Positions 1-7,273 of a stretch of DNA of 40,952 bases are shown here, in pieces. The notes under the pieces were generated by a model. That model made no database searches, was not told the DNA's origin, and saw only the letters and a program-made list of their open reading frames with translations. The position numbers and the translations under genes are program-made. The first letter of the stretch is position 1. The number at the start of each line of letters is the position of its first letter. The DNA is from an uncultured Mycoplasmatota bacterium (GTDB taxonomy: Bacteria > Bacillota_I > Bacilli_A > RF39 > UBA660): assembly GCA_946528555.1 (NCBI GenBank), contig CAMMYS010000021.1, positions 1 through 40,952 of the forward strand, read 5' to 3'.

Positions 1-46
1 TTAAATCAGGACTTAATTCAAGTTTTTCTTTAACGACATTTAACAT
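1..46 (-). CDS. N-terminal fragment of an unrecognised protein
   Basis: Only the first 15 codons of a minus-strand gene lie in the window (MLNVVKEKLELSPDL). An AGGAAAGG ribosome-binding site lies about 11 bases upstream of the ATG at 46; an in-frame GTG at 55 is possible but sits too close to that site. The gene follows the tRNA-Trp terminator in the same direction. Too little is present to assign a family. Confidence 0.5.
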   Translation of the reverse strand, partial: MLNVVKEKLELSPDL

Positions 47-70
47 ATCTATCACAACCTTTCCTACAAC

Positions 71-97
71 AAAAAAACTTGATTTTTCAATCAAGTT
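71..97 (-). terminator. Intrinsic terminator downstream of tRNA-Trp
   Basis: On the minus strand a 9-bp stem (AACTTGATT/AATCAAGTT, positions 76-84 and 89-97) with a 4-base loop is followed by a run of seven T (77-71). It lies about 40 bases after the tRNA 3' end and separates the tRNA transcript from the gene fragment at 46. Confidence 0.75.
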
Positions 98-106
98 TTA
101 TCTCAA

Positions 107-124
107 CGTCGAAAAGGTTCGACG
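107..124. other. Second hairpin between tRNA and terminator
   Basis: A 7-bp perfect inverted repeat CGTCGAA/TTCGACG with a 4-base loop lies directly between the tRNA 3' end and its terminator. It is followed by ATTTTTT only on the plus strand, so it could stop antisense transcription running toward the tRNA, or act as a processing structure on the minus-strand transcript. Function is not certain. Confidence 0.45.
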
Positions 125-135
125 ATTTTTTCAAA

Positions 136-210
136 TGGCAGGGGTAGAAGGATTCGAACCCTCACAAACGGTTTTGGAGACCGGCATGCTACCATTGACA
201 CCATACCCCT
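136..210 (-). tRNA. trpT: tRNA-Trp (anticodon CCA)
   Basis: The minus strand folds as a cloverleaf: acceptor AGGGGTA/TACCCCT, anticodon loop CTCCAAA with CCA at 177-175, T-loop TTCGAAT, discriminator G, and an encoded 3' CCA (138-136). The bottom anticodon-stem pair is a C-T mismatch. Anticodon CCA reads only UGG, which fits TGA serving as a stop codon in the genes of this window, so the Mycoplasma code does not apply. A terminator follows. Confidence 0.95.
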
Positions 211-266
211 GTGTCAAATCACAAGATATATTATACATCAATTATCAAGGATTTTCAACTTTTTTC

Positions 267-380
267 TTATTTTGACTCAGTACTTTCCTCTTCTTCGTCC
301 TCATCTGGAATTGGTGGTGATAATACTACATCTTCATTATCAGCATCATAAAAAGCACCTTTTTTTACACTATTATCCAT
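267..380 (-). CDS. 37-aa acidic small protein
   Basis: Short reading frame with a well-placed GGAG five bases before the ATG, reading MDNSVKKGAFYDADNEDVVL and then a Pro/Asp/Glu-rich tail (IPDEDEEEE) ending in TAA. It has a basic start and a very acidic end, no membrane segment and no cysteine. It lies just upstream of tRNA-Trp on the same strand, so both may share a transcript. I do not recognise a family. The ribosome-binding site and the biased composition argue that it is translated; without homologues it stays tentative. Confidence 0.6.
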   Translation of the reverse strand: MDNSVKKGAFYDADNEDVVLSPPIPDEDEEEESTESK

Positions 381-462
381 ATGCACTCCTTGAACTAATT
401 ATAATATATTTTAAAATTTATTAAAATAGTTAAATATGATATAATTTATTTGAGGTGAGAAA
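381..462. promoter_or_regulatory. Divergent intergenic promoter region
   Basis: A perfect TATAAT lies on each strand: plus at 440-445, 18 bases before the GT2 gene, and minus at 398-403, reading toward the 37-aa gene and tRNA. Neither has a convincing -35 box at 16-18 bases, so the boxes are suggestive only. GAGGTG at 452-457 is the ribosome-binding site of the GT2 gene. Confidence 0.45.
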
Positions 463-1968
463 ATGATTCTCAACATAATAAATACTATCGGTAGTTTTTA
501 TCCTACTGGATCTAAAATTAATTCAATAATTGGGACTATTTTAAGTGTTATAGTAATACATAAAGCTTTTTATTTTGTAATAGGAATGTTCTTTACTAGA
601 AGATTTAAACCTGCTAAGCAATATCATAAATATGGTATATGTATAGCAGCTAGAAATGAAAAGTATGTTATTGGTAACTTACTTGATAGTATTAAAAAAC
701 AAGATTACCCTAGTGATAAATATACAATCTTTGTAGTAGCTGATAATTGTACTGATAATACTGCTGAAATAGCGAGAAGTAAAGGTGCAATATGTTATGA
801 AAGATTTGATGATAAGCATAAAACTAAAGGCTTTGCTTTACAATTCCTATTTAAAAATATAGAAAAAGATTATGGAATTGAAAACTTTGAAGGATTTTTT
901 ATTTTTGACGCTGATAACTTATTAAAATCAAACTATCTTAGTAAAATGAATGATGCTTTTGATAGTGGTTGTAAGATTATTACTTCATATAGAAATACTA
1001 AAAACTTTGATGAAAACTGGGTAGCTTCTACATATGCCCTACACTGGATTAGATCTATTAGAACTAATCATAGAGCAAGAAGTGTATTAAGATTAGCTAC
1101 TAATATTCAAGGAACTGGTTTCTTATTTTCAAATGAAATAGTTAAAAATGGATGGAATTATACTAGTTTAACTGAAGATAGAGCTCTTACAGCTGATGCT
1201 GTTGCTCAAGGATACCAAATTACATATCAAGATGAGGCTGAATTCTATGATGAACAACCAGTTAGTTTAAAAATTGCTCTTAGACAAAGATTACGTTGGT
1301 CTAGAGGACACCTTGAAGCTTTTGTTGAATCAGGTCCATATCTTTTTATTAATATTTTTTGTGGAAAAGCTTTCTTAAAAGCTAATTGGAATAATTATAA
1401 GCATAAAAGAAAGAAAAATAGATCATTTAAAGAATTTATGTTAGATATAGTTGAATCTATTAGACATAGATTTGCATCATTTGATACATTAGTTCAATTA
1501 ACACCATTATCATTTATTAATTTATGTAGATGGTTAATATTTTCTGTAATAATATATGGATTCTATACTTATAGTAATGGATTTACAGATGTCAATTTAT
1601 TTTCTGGGGGAAGTTATTTTGCTAAAGCATTAAGAGGAATATTTAGTATTAAATTAACTTTAGGGCCAGGTGTTAAAGCATTATTTGTTGGTATGTTGAT
1701 GACTATATGGTTTAGATTATTATATAGATTAGGTGCTTATTTTTCAAATATGCTTATGGCTATATACTTATTTATTATTGAAGAAGATAGAATTAAAAAG
1801 ATGTCTTTAAAAGATAAAATATTATTTACATTTACATGGCCTACTTTTGATATTATTGGTAGATATACAACATATGTTGCTGTATTTAAAAAAGTTGAAT
1901 GGAAACCTATTCCACATCAAAGTAAAGTTACTATCGATGATTTAAATAAGAAAGCAGGTGCTAAATGA
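463..1968 (+). CDS. Membrane GT2 family glycosyltransferase (processive type)
   Basis: A 501-aa inverting glycosyltransferase of family 2, acting at the cytoplasmic face of the membrane. Visible motifs are an N-terminal membrane segment (about 20-42), the nucleotide-binding start GICIAARNE (58-66) with VVADNCTDN (91-99), the metal-binding DAD (149-151), the acid motif TED (237-239) and RQRLRW (274-279). The last is the Q/RxxRW acceptor-site signature of processive synthases such as hyaluronan, cellulose and poly-GlcNAc synthases. Further membrane segments lie around 345-370 and 395-440. The sugar and product cannot be read from sequence; an exopolysaccharide or glycolipid is likely. It overlaps the next gene by four bases (ATGA). 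The TGA stop here is direct evidence for the standard code. Confidence 0.85.
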   Translation: MILNIINTIGSFYPTGSKINSIIGTILSVIVIHKAFYFVIGMFFTRRFKPAKQYHKYGICIAARNEKYVIGNLLDSIKKQDYPSDKYTIFVVADNCTDNTAEIARSKGAICYERFDDKHKTKGFALQFLFKNIEKDYGIENFEGFFIFDADNLLKSNYLSKMNDAFDSGCKIITSYRNTKNFDENWVASTYALHWIRSIRTNHRARSVLRLATNIQGTGFLFSNEIVKNGWNYTSLTEDRALTADAVAQGYQITYQDEAEFYDEQPVSLKIALRQRLRWSRGHLEAFVESGPYLFINIFCGKAFLKANWNNYKHKRKKNRSFKEFMLDIVESIRHRFASFDTLVQLTPLSFINLCRWLIFSVIIYGFYTYSNGFTDVNLFSGGSYFAKALRGIFSIKLTLGPGVKALFVGMLMTIWFRLLYRLGAYFSNMLMAIYLFIIEEDRIKKMSLKDKILFTFTWPTFDIIGRYTTYVAVFKKVEWKPIPHQSKVTIDDLNKKAGAK

Positions 1969-2159
1969 AAGAATTTATAAAACAATTCTATAATGAAGGA
2001 TTTGCTACTACATTTATTAAAAAACCTGAAAGATTTTTAAAGAAACATATTAAAAATAAAAAAATGGTTAATTTGTTAATGATTATTATAAAAGTATTCT
2101 ATACTATATTAATAATTGGATTTGCAATATTTATGTTTAAAAAACAATATCCATTATAA
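1965..2159 (+). CDS. 64-aa single-pass membrane protein, partner of GT2
   Basis: Starts inside the stop codon of the glycosyltransferase gene (ATGA overlap), so it is translationally coupled to it. The first 33 residues are basic (many Lys, with FIKKPERFLKKHIKNKK); residues about 34-57 form one hydrophobic helix (VNLLMIIIKVFYTILIIGFA). No family is recognised. The coupling suggests an accessory or anchoring subunit of the glycosyltransferase, as small membrane partners often accompany processive synthases; that role is inference. A terminator follows immediately. Confidence 0.7.
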   Translation: MKEFIKQFYNEGFATTFIKKPERFLKKHIKNKKMVNLLMIIIKVFYTILIIGFAIFMFKKQYPL

Positions 2160-2160
2160 A

Positions 2161-2187
2161 AGAAGTTCTGATAGAACTTCTTTTTTT
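2161..2187. terminator. Bidirectional terminator between convergent genes
   Basis: A 9-bp perfect stem AGAAGTTCT/AGAACTTCT (2161-2169, 2173-2181) with loop GAT is followed by a T run on the plus strand. It ends the GT2 pair and, read from the minus side, also ends the 462-aa gene whose stop codon is at 2186. Confidence 0.85.
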
Positions 2188-3574
2188 AATATTCTTGAAT
2201 TGTATATTTTAAATAATTGAATAATTTATCATCAGTTATTTCATCTATTAGATATCCTTTTTCTGTCTTTTTAAGTTTTATTGAAGAATATCTTGTCATT
2301 GATTTAGTTACATCTTTTGATCCAGCATATATATAATCAACTGTAGCATTTAATTTATAACCGAATTCTATTCTAATAACATCATTTCCTTCAATCATAT
2401 GTTTTTTATCAGAATTAACAATTATGCTTTCCATTTCAACATCTTTATATACATATTGTTTATTATCTTTTCCAGATAAACTATCGAAATATTCTTTAAA
2501 TACTTTATCCATATCACTAGCTTTGAAATTAGAATCATAGTATTTTTCAAATACATCATCATTAGTTGCACCAGCAATATAGTCTTTATACATATTATTC
2601 CACATTTCTTTGATGCCCTCTAATGCACTATTTATTTCTTCTTCTTTTGTTAATTCAAGTTTTATTTCTTCACCACTATTACTTCCAGCTACATCTAATT
2701 TCTTTTCTAATTCATCGAATGTTGTCTCAACTTTAAATGTTTTCTTAGATGGTCCGATTGCCGGAATAGTATATACATCATGTCCTTTATCATTAGATTT
2801 TGATAATGTTTTTGGAACTAAAGCACCATCTATATATAATTTAGATGATCCAGGTACTTCTACTTTCCAATCCTCTAAATATAAATCTTCTAATATTATT
2901 TTCCAATTACCATCACTTTGCATATCTAAATTAACAGTGTAAACATTATCATCACTTAAAGTAACTTCACATACAGCCTTTGTATCAAGTTTAGATGTTT
3001 TTCTTACCTCTTTTACACTATTTCCAGGTATTTCTTTTAATTTGTTATTATTTGAAATATATGCAAAAAAATCATCTTCATTTACATAATTATTTTCAGG
3101 TAAATATACATATTTAATTGCTTCGTGGAAGTTTCTTCCTGTTAATAAATTGAAGTATGCTGTAGTAACACTTTTAGGATCTCCATCATCAGTTGGTTTT
3201 TCTGTTTGACGGAAGAAAATAAAGTATACTGCTAAACCTAATACTATTACAGATGCCGCTACAATTCTAATAATAGTCTGTTTATCCATTTTTTTCTTTT
3301 TGTCTTTATTTCCATCTTGCATCACTATTTGAACTTGTGGTTCTGTTTTATTAACAACTGATTGTGTTGAAGGAACTACAGGTGTTGGTTGTACTACATT
3401 TTGTGTAGGCGCAACATTAGAAACAGGAGTTGTTTGTACTTCAGTTGGCATTTCAGTTTTAACTTCAGTTGGAACTTCTGTCTTAATCTCAGTTGGAACT
3501 TCAGTATGTACTTCTGGAGTTGTAACTGGTTCTGTAACTATAGTGTCATTCTCAATTTTATTCTCGTTTTCCAT
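2186..3574 (-). CDS. TcaA-like single-pass membrane protein with P/T/E/V N-terminal tail
   Basis: A 462-aa protein. Residues about 14-60 are a repetitive tail of the type PTEVKTE/PTEV; a Lys-rich stretch (KDKKKKMDK) precedes one membrane helix at about 104-124, so the tail should be cytoplasmic and the rest outside. The outer part starts with an NTF2-like fold region (SVTTAYFNLLTGRNFHEAIK), then a small beta domain with VPGSSKLYIDGALVP, then another alpha/beta region. This order resembles TcaA/YvbJ-type envelope proteins and the non-penicillin-binding part of MecA-like proteins, so a role in envelope stress or wall upkeep is plausible. The zinc ribbon usual for TcaA is absent. The gene has its own promoter, and its ribosome-binding site sits in a hairpin loop. 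Confidence 0.6.
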   Translation of the reverse strand: MENENKIENDTIVTEPVTTPEVHTEVPTEIKTEVPTEVKTEMPTEVQTTPVSNVAPTQNVVQPTPVVPSTQSVVNKTEPQVQIVMQDGNKDKKKKMDKQTIIRIVAASVIVLGLAVYFIFFRQTEKPTDDGDPKSVTTAYFNLLTGRNFHEAIKYVYLPENNYVNEDDFFAYISNNNKLKEIPGNSVKEVRKTSKLDTKAVCEVTLSDDNVYTVNLDMQSDGNWKIILEDLYLEDWKVEVPGSSKLYIDGALVPKTLSKSNDKGHDVYTIPAIGPSKKTFKVETTFDELEKKLDVAGSNSGEEIKLELTKEEEINSALEGIKEMWNNMYKDYIAGATNDDVFEKYYDSNFKASDMDKVFKEYFDSLSGKDNKQYVYKDVEMESIIVNSDKKHMIEGNDVIRIEFGYKLNATVDYIYAGSKDVTKSMTRYSSIKLKKTEKGYLIDEITDDKLFNYLKYTIQEY

Positions 3575-3590
3575 AGTAGCCTCCTACTAT
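3573..3590 (-). promoter_or_regulatory. Hairpin presenting the ribosome-binding site in its loop
   Basis: On the minus strand a 7-bp stem ATAGTAG/CTACTAT encloses the loop GAGG, which is the Shine-Dalgarno sequence of the 462-aa gene. The first two bases of its ATG are in the stem. This can modulate start-site access. Confidence 0.4.
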
Positions 3591-3594
3591 AATC

Positions 3595-3623
3595 ATTTTA
3601 CTATTTTATATATTTAATTTCAA
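3595..3623 (-). promoter_or_regulatory. Promoter of the TcaA-like gene
   Basis: TTGAAA (3623-3618), a 17-base spacer and TAAAAT (3600-3595), a sigma-A type promoter 21 bases upstream of the ATG. It lies directly after the terminator of the upstream sulfatase gene. Confidence 0.65.
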
Positions 3624-3625
3624 TT

Positions 3626-3658
3626 AAAAAAGTCTAATTATTAATCATTAGACTTTTT
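3626..3658 (-). terminator. Intrinsic terminator overlapping the sulfatase stop codon
   Basis: A 12-bp inverted repeat (arms 3647-3658 and 3627-3638, AAAAAGTCTAAT/ATTAGACTTTTT) with an 8-base loop that contains the TAA stop of the LtaS-like gene. The T run is built into the second arm on the minus strand. Confidence 0.75.
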
Positions 3659-5578
3659 AAAATAATTGTATTTTAATGTTAAATCATTCTTTTTAATTAA
3701 ATAACTAACATATTCATTCTTTTCAAGTAATTTTTCAGGTGAAATCTTTTTATCATTTGTTACTTCACCATTATCAACATATACATTACCATCATACCAA
3801 CTATAATCATTAAAGAATGCTATTCCACTATACTTATTAGCAAGAGCATCTGTTCCAATATAATTATTTTTATTGAACTCTACTCCAAATAAGTTTAGAA
3901 CTGTTGGTAACACATTTAATTGAGTTGTTACTTCACTAATATTTGTTTTCTTTGTTTTGCTTGTCCAAATAAAGAATGGTGTATTATTAATTAAATTATT
4001 TGATGTATTTTTATATCTTTCTAATATTGTTTGATCATCTATTGTATATAAATAGTGATCTGTTATTACTACTATTACTGTATCATCATATAAATTCTTT
4101 TCTTTTAATGTTTCAAGTAATAGTTTCATCATGTCATCTGTTTCTTTATTTTGTCTTCTAACACATTCTTCTTCATCCATTTCAACGAACTCAGGTGGCT
4201 CTAATGCACCAGTTTCATTCATTTCACGCTCTATATCTTCATTATATAGTAATTTACATACACCTTTTGTATTTGTAAATGGATAATGTCCTGAATAAGT
4301 AATAATATAATCTACAAATTTTTTATTTTCTGGGAACATTAATTCTCTAAATGTTTCATCTAATAATAGATTTCTATCTAATTCATGTGTTCCACCTGAA
4401 TATTTTCCTACTTCTTTTAAACCATAGTATTCGTCATATCCCCAATTAACATAATTAACATTTCTTGAATAATATTCTCCAGTATTCATATGGAATGCAT
4501 TTACATCATAATCCATATTTTTAAATATTTTAGCTAAAGTATTAGGAAAACTATTTTTATTAAATGTATAAGCATTTCTTATATATGAGAATGGTGTTAC
4601 ATATCCTGTGTTAATAGCAAATTCTGAATTAAATGTACTACCACCACCATTATAGAAACTATAATGTTTTGTAAAATTAATACTATTATTCATCATATTA
4701 TGTATTGTTGGAGTATCATTTTTATTAACAATCCAGCTATCCATTCCTTCAAGTTGAATAATAATTAAATTTTTATCTTTAAATTTTCCAGTATATTTAT
4801 TTTTAGGATTTAATTCTTCTGCATAAGCTGAATCTAAGAATTCTAATTCTTCTTTTGTAATAGATACTTCAGGTTTTAAGAATGTAATATAAAAACTTCT
4901 TACATTATATTCAAAAAAACCACATACTTTAATACTTTTATTACTATCATTAAATGTTTCATAAATATTTCTAGCATTTCTCCAACTTGACCAAGTTAAT
5001 TCTTTATTAACATTACCTAAAGTAAATGGTATTAATAAATGCAATACAATAAATGTTCCTATTACTATACCTAGTAATGGAAAATTATTCTTTTTAACAA
5101 CTGGAAAATTTCTTACACTACATATAATTGCTACTAATATTATAATAAAAGCAACATATACAAATGGATTACATGTTTTTAAAGCATCTAATATATATGG
5201 TGCTCCCTCACCCATTGAATTAGCTAAACTAAAATCAAAGAATGTATTCATTATAGAAAAATACACATTATTTACCATAAATATGGTTAAAAATAATAAA
5301 TTTATTAAAATATATATTAATTTTCCTATCCATTTTTTAAATGAAAGAGATATTCCAACAAATAAACCTATCCAACAAATATTAAATAATATTGGGGCAT
5401 AGATTTTATAATTTGTATAATTAATACTTGTAATAAATAACATAGTAAAAATATCCATTAATATAAATGGAACACAAAGCATTATTATATGTTTATTATC
5501 TACTATGAAATTTTTTACTTTTTCTAAAAAATCAATAAACTTTTTAGAATGAAAAAATTTATTTGCTTTTTTAATCAT
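3641..5578 (-). CDS. LTA synthase-like membrane sulfatase / phosphoglycerol transferase
   Basis: A 645-aa member of the LtaS/alkaline-phosphatase superfamily. Several membrane helices fill the first ~200 residues; the remainder is the extracellular sulfatase fold. Visible metal and catalytic motifs are NLIIIQLEGMDSW (the usual VESL glutamate), GGGSTFNSEF with the nucleophile threonine, TYSGHYPF and VIVVITDHY (the Asp-His pair). The family transfers glycerol phosphate or phosphoethanolamine from lipids to polymers or sugars at the outer leaflet; which one cannot be told. The ATG at 5578 is preferred to the in-frame TTG at 5599 because GGTG lies at a normal distance from it. It follows the nuclease gene by 46 bases and likely shares its transcript. 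Confidence 0.8.
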   Translation of the reverse strand: MIKKANKFFHSKKFIDFLEKVKNFIVDNKHIIMLCVPFILMDIFTMLFITSINYTNYKIYAPILFNICWIGLFVGISLSFKKWIGKLIYILINLLFLTIFMVNNVYFSIMNTFFDFSLANSMGEGAPYILDALKTCNPFVYVAFIIILVAIICSVRNFPVVKKNNFPLLGIVIGTFIVLHLLIPFTLGNVNKELTWSSWRNARNIYETFNDSNKSIKVCGFFEYNVRSFYITFLKPEVSITKEELEFLDSAYAEELNPKNKYTGKFKDKNLIIIQLEGMDSWIVNKNDTPTIHNMMNNSINFTKHYSFYNGGGSTFNSEFAINTGYVTPFSYIRNAYTFNKNSFPNTLAKIFKNMDYDVNAFHMNTGEYYSRNVNYVNWGYDEYYGLKEVGKYSGGTHELDRNLLLDETFRELMFPENKKFVDYIITYSGHYPFTNTKGVCKLLYNEDIEREMNETGALEPPEFVEMDEEECVRRQNKETDDMMKLLLETLKEKNLYDDTVIVVITDHYLYTIDDQTILERYKNTSNNLINNTPFFIWTSKTKKTNISEVTTQLNVLPTVLNLFGVEFNKNNYIGTDALANKYSGIAFFNDYSWYDGNVYVDNGEVTNDKKISPEKLLEKNEYVSYLIKKNDLTLKYNYFKKSND

Positions 5579-5624
5579 TCTTTTTTCACCACGAAACAAT
5601 TATATAACGTTTTTTAATAAAAAT

Positions 5625-6341
5625 CTAGTTTTCTTCTATTAAACTATTTTCTCCTGTTAAATAATCTATTCTTACTTTAGGTTCAATATTATATGCAAAA
5701 ACATTAAATTTTATTCCTTCACCATTATCTTCTATAGAATATGCTTCCATTTGAACACCTTTTGCTATTAGGTTTTCACCTTCAAAAACAGGTGTTACTC
5801 TATATAATACATGGTTTCTTGTTTTTCTTATATAATTTGCTACTTTTATTTCAAAATCTTGCATAGTTGTAGCATTTAAGTATCTAGTACATGTTATTAA
5901 ATTTCTTACATTATCATTTTCACCAGCAAGTGAATATGCAATTAAATGACATCTATTAAATAAATATTCTCCTTCTATCCAATCATATTTAGATATTCTC
6001 CATCCAGAAGGCTTAATATAGCTTATATTACCTCTTGGCTCTGTTGGCATTAATTCATATGAAAGATTGGCATATGCAACTCCACATCTACCTAAACTAT
6101 CTAATTCACTATAATTTTCAAATGATGTTGTATTCATATCATCTTTATTAAAATTTGGTTCATTATTATCAATATAAATATAACTTTCATTAGTATAATC
6201 AGGAATATTTGATTTTTCATAACTAACAATTGGATCATTTCCTTTAATAATCTCATCTTTATAATAATTACTATAAGCAAAATATCCAAGTATAGCTATA
6301 ACTAATATAATTTCAAATAGACTATAACCTGTTTTTTTCAT
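5625..6341 (-). CDS. Membrane-anchored DNA/RNA non-specific nuclease (NucA/EndA type)
   Basis: A 238-aa protein with one N-terminal membrane helix (about 5-24) and an extracytoplasmic beta-beta-alpha-metal nuclease domain. The catalytic motif is FNRCHLIAYSLAGEN (His as general base), then NLITCTRYLN carrying the metal-binding Asn, and the family ending YRVTPVFEGENLIAKGVQ. NRxHL in place of DRGH is usual for the EndA branch. Relatives degrade extracellular DNA or act in DNA entry. The start overlaps the stop of the Nudix gene by one base (TAATG), so the two are co-transcribed. No competence gene is seen nearby. Confidence 0.85.
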   Translation of the reverse strand: MKKTGYSLFEIILVIAILGYFAYSNYYKDEIIKGNDPIVSYEKSNIPDYTNESYIYIDNNEPNFNKDDMNTTSFENYSELDSLGRCGVAYANLSYELMPTEPRGNISYIKPSGWRISKYDWIEGEYLFNRCHLIAYSLAGENDNVRNLITCTRYLNATTMQDFEIKVANYIRKTRNHVLYRVTPVFEGENLIAKGVQMEAYSIEDNGEGIKFNVFAYNIEPKVRIDYLTGENSLIEEN

Positions 6342-6847
6342 TATATAATTCCTTTTTCTTTATATTCTAATATTTTATTAAAACATATAGCATGACTTTC
6401 TAAAAATAATCCTTCTTGAATAAGATTATTTATTTCATTTTCACTCATATATTTAACATATTTAACTTCAGATTTATCTGGTGTAAATTCATTAATATCT
6501 ATATCTTTTTTTAAGTAATATAAAAATCTAATAGGTGCTCCTGTGATAATATGACCTAAGTATTTAATTTCTTTTAAATTAATATCTAAACCAATTTCTT
6601 CTTTAACTTCTCTTATAATAGCATTATCAGGTTCTTCTCCTGCATCTACGTGTCCACCAGTAGATGAATAAACACTACCCTTTTCTTCTGATGCCTTTTG
6701 TATTAAATATTCACCTTTATCATTTTCAATAAATATCATTACAATCGGAATATGTTCATTTTTATTAAATTTATAAGATCTATCTCCTCTTAAATATGTT
6801 TTATTTAATTTTTTACCATTTTCATCATATAAATCTATTATTTCCAT
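6341..6847 (-). CDS. Nudix hydrolase
   Basis: A 168-aa cytoplasmic protein with a complete Nudix box GHVDAGE(x7)REVKEEIG, the Mg-binding loop-helix-loop that cleaves nucleoside diphosphates linked to another group. The start MEIIDLYDENGKKLNKTYLR and the overall layout resemble the isopentenyl-diphosphate-isomerase-like/YfcD Nudix subfamily, but substrate cannot be assigned. Ribosome-binding site AGGAG eight bases before the ATG. First gene of a likely operon with the nuclease and the LtaS-like protein; preceded by the terminator of the upstream operon. Confidence 0.85.
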   Translation of the reverse strand: MEIIDLYDENGKKLNKTYLRGDRSYKFNKNEHIPIVMIFIENDKGEYLIQKASEEKGSVYSSTGGHVDAGEEPDNAIIREVKEEIGLDINLKEIKYLGHIITGAPIRFLYYLKKDIDINEFTPDKSEVKYVKYMSENEINNLIQEGLFLESHAICFNKILEYKEKGII

Positions 6848-6877
6848 AATTATCTCCTATATAGATTTTATCATAAA

Positions 6878-6908
6878 TAAAATAAAAAAGTTGCTTAAAG
6901 CAACTTTT
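6878..6908 (-). terminator. Terminator of the MFS/SH3 surface-protein operon
   Basis: A 9-bp stem AAAAGTTGC/GCAACTTTT (6886-6894 and 6900-6908) with a 5-base loop, followed on the minus strand by TTATTTTATTT. It lies 9 bases after the stop of the 118-aa membrane gene. Confidence 0.85.
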
Positions 6909-6916
6909 AATGTAAA

Positions 6917-7273
6917 CTATATAAATAAGTTTATTAATAGACCAAATAAATATGATGATAGATTTAATATAAAAGATAATACATATGGATTAATCTTTTT
7001 AAAATCTAAATACTTCTTATAAATAAATCCTTCAACAAATACAACTGTTATTTCAAATATAAATAAGAATATATAAGCAATTTTTAGTCCATAATTAATA
7101 CTTATTAAATTACACATAGAAACTAATAATGGATTAGTAAGAATATTAACTAATATAATATTCACTATATCTAATTTAGTTCTAACTTTTAATAGTAAAG
7201 CTATTGAAACTTCTACTATTATTGTTAAAGATAAACAAATAAGCATATATAATGCAAAATTAATATTAGGCAT
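6917..7273 (-). CDS. 118-aa polytopic membrane protein
   Basis: A hydrophobic protein with about four membrane helices: residues 5-27, 35-55, 60-85 and 92-117 counted from MPNINFALYM. The frame is open back to a TTG at 7300, but the ATG at 7273 is the better start: it overlaps the stop of the preceding gene by eight bases (ATGCCTAA) and has an AGAG ribosome-binding site. No family recognised; the layout is like small integral membrane proteins of the VanZ/DUF type. Last gene of the operon, followed by the terminator. Confidence 0.7.
   Translation of the reverse strand: MPNINFALYMLICLSLTIIVEVSIALLLKVRTKLDIVNIILVNILTNPLLVSMCNLISINYGLKIAYIFLFIFEITVVFVEGFIYKKYLDFKKINPYVLSFILNLSSYLFGLLINLFI

Noticed and set aside
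1..210. secE/rpmG identity for the fragment next to tRNA-Trp
   Set aside because: tRNA-Trp often lies beside secE, but the 15 residues seen (MLNVVKEKLELSPDL) do not match SecE.
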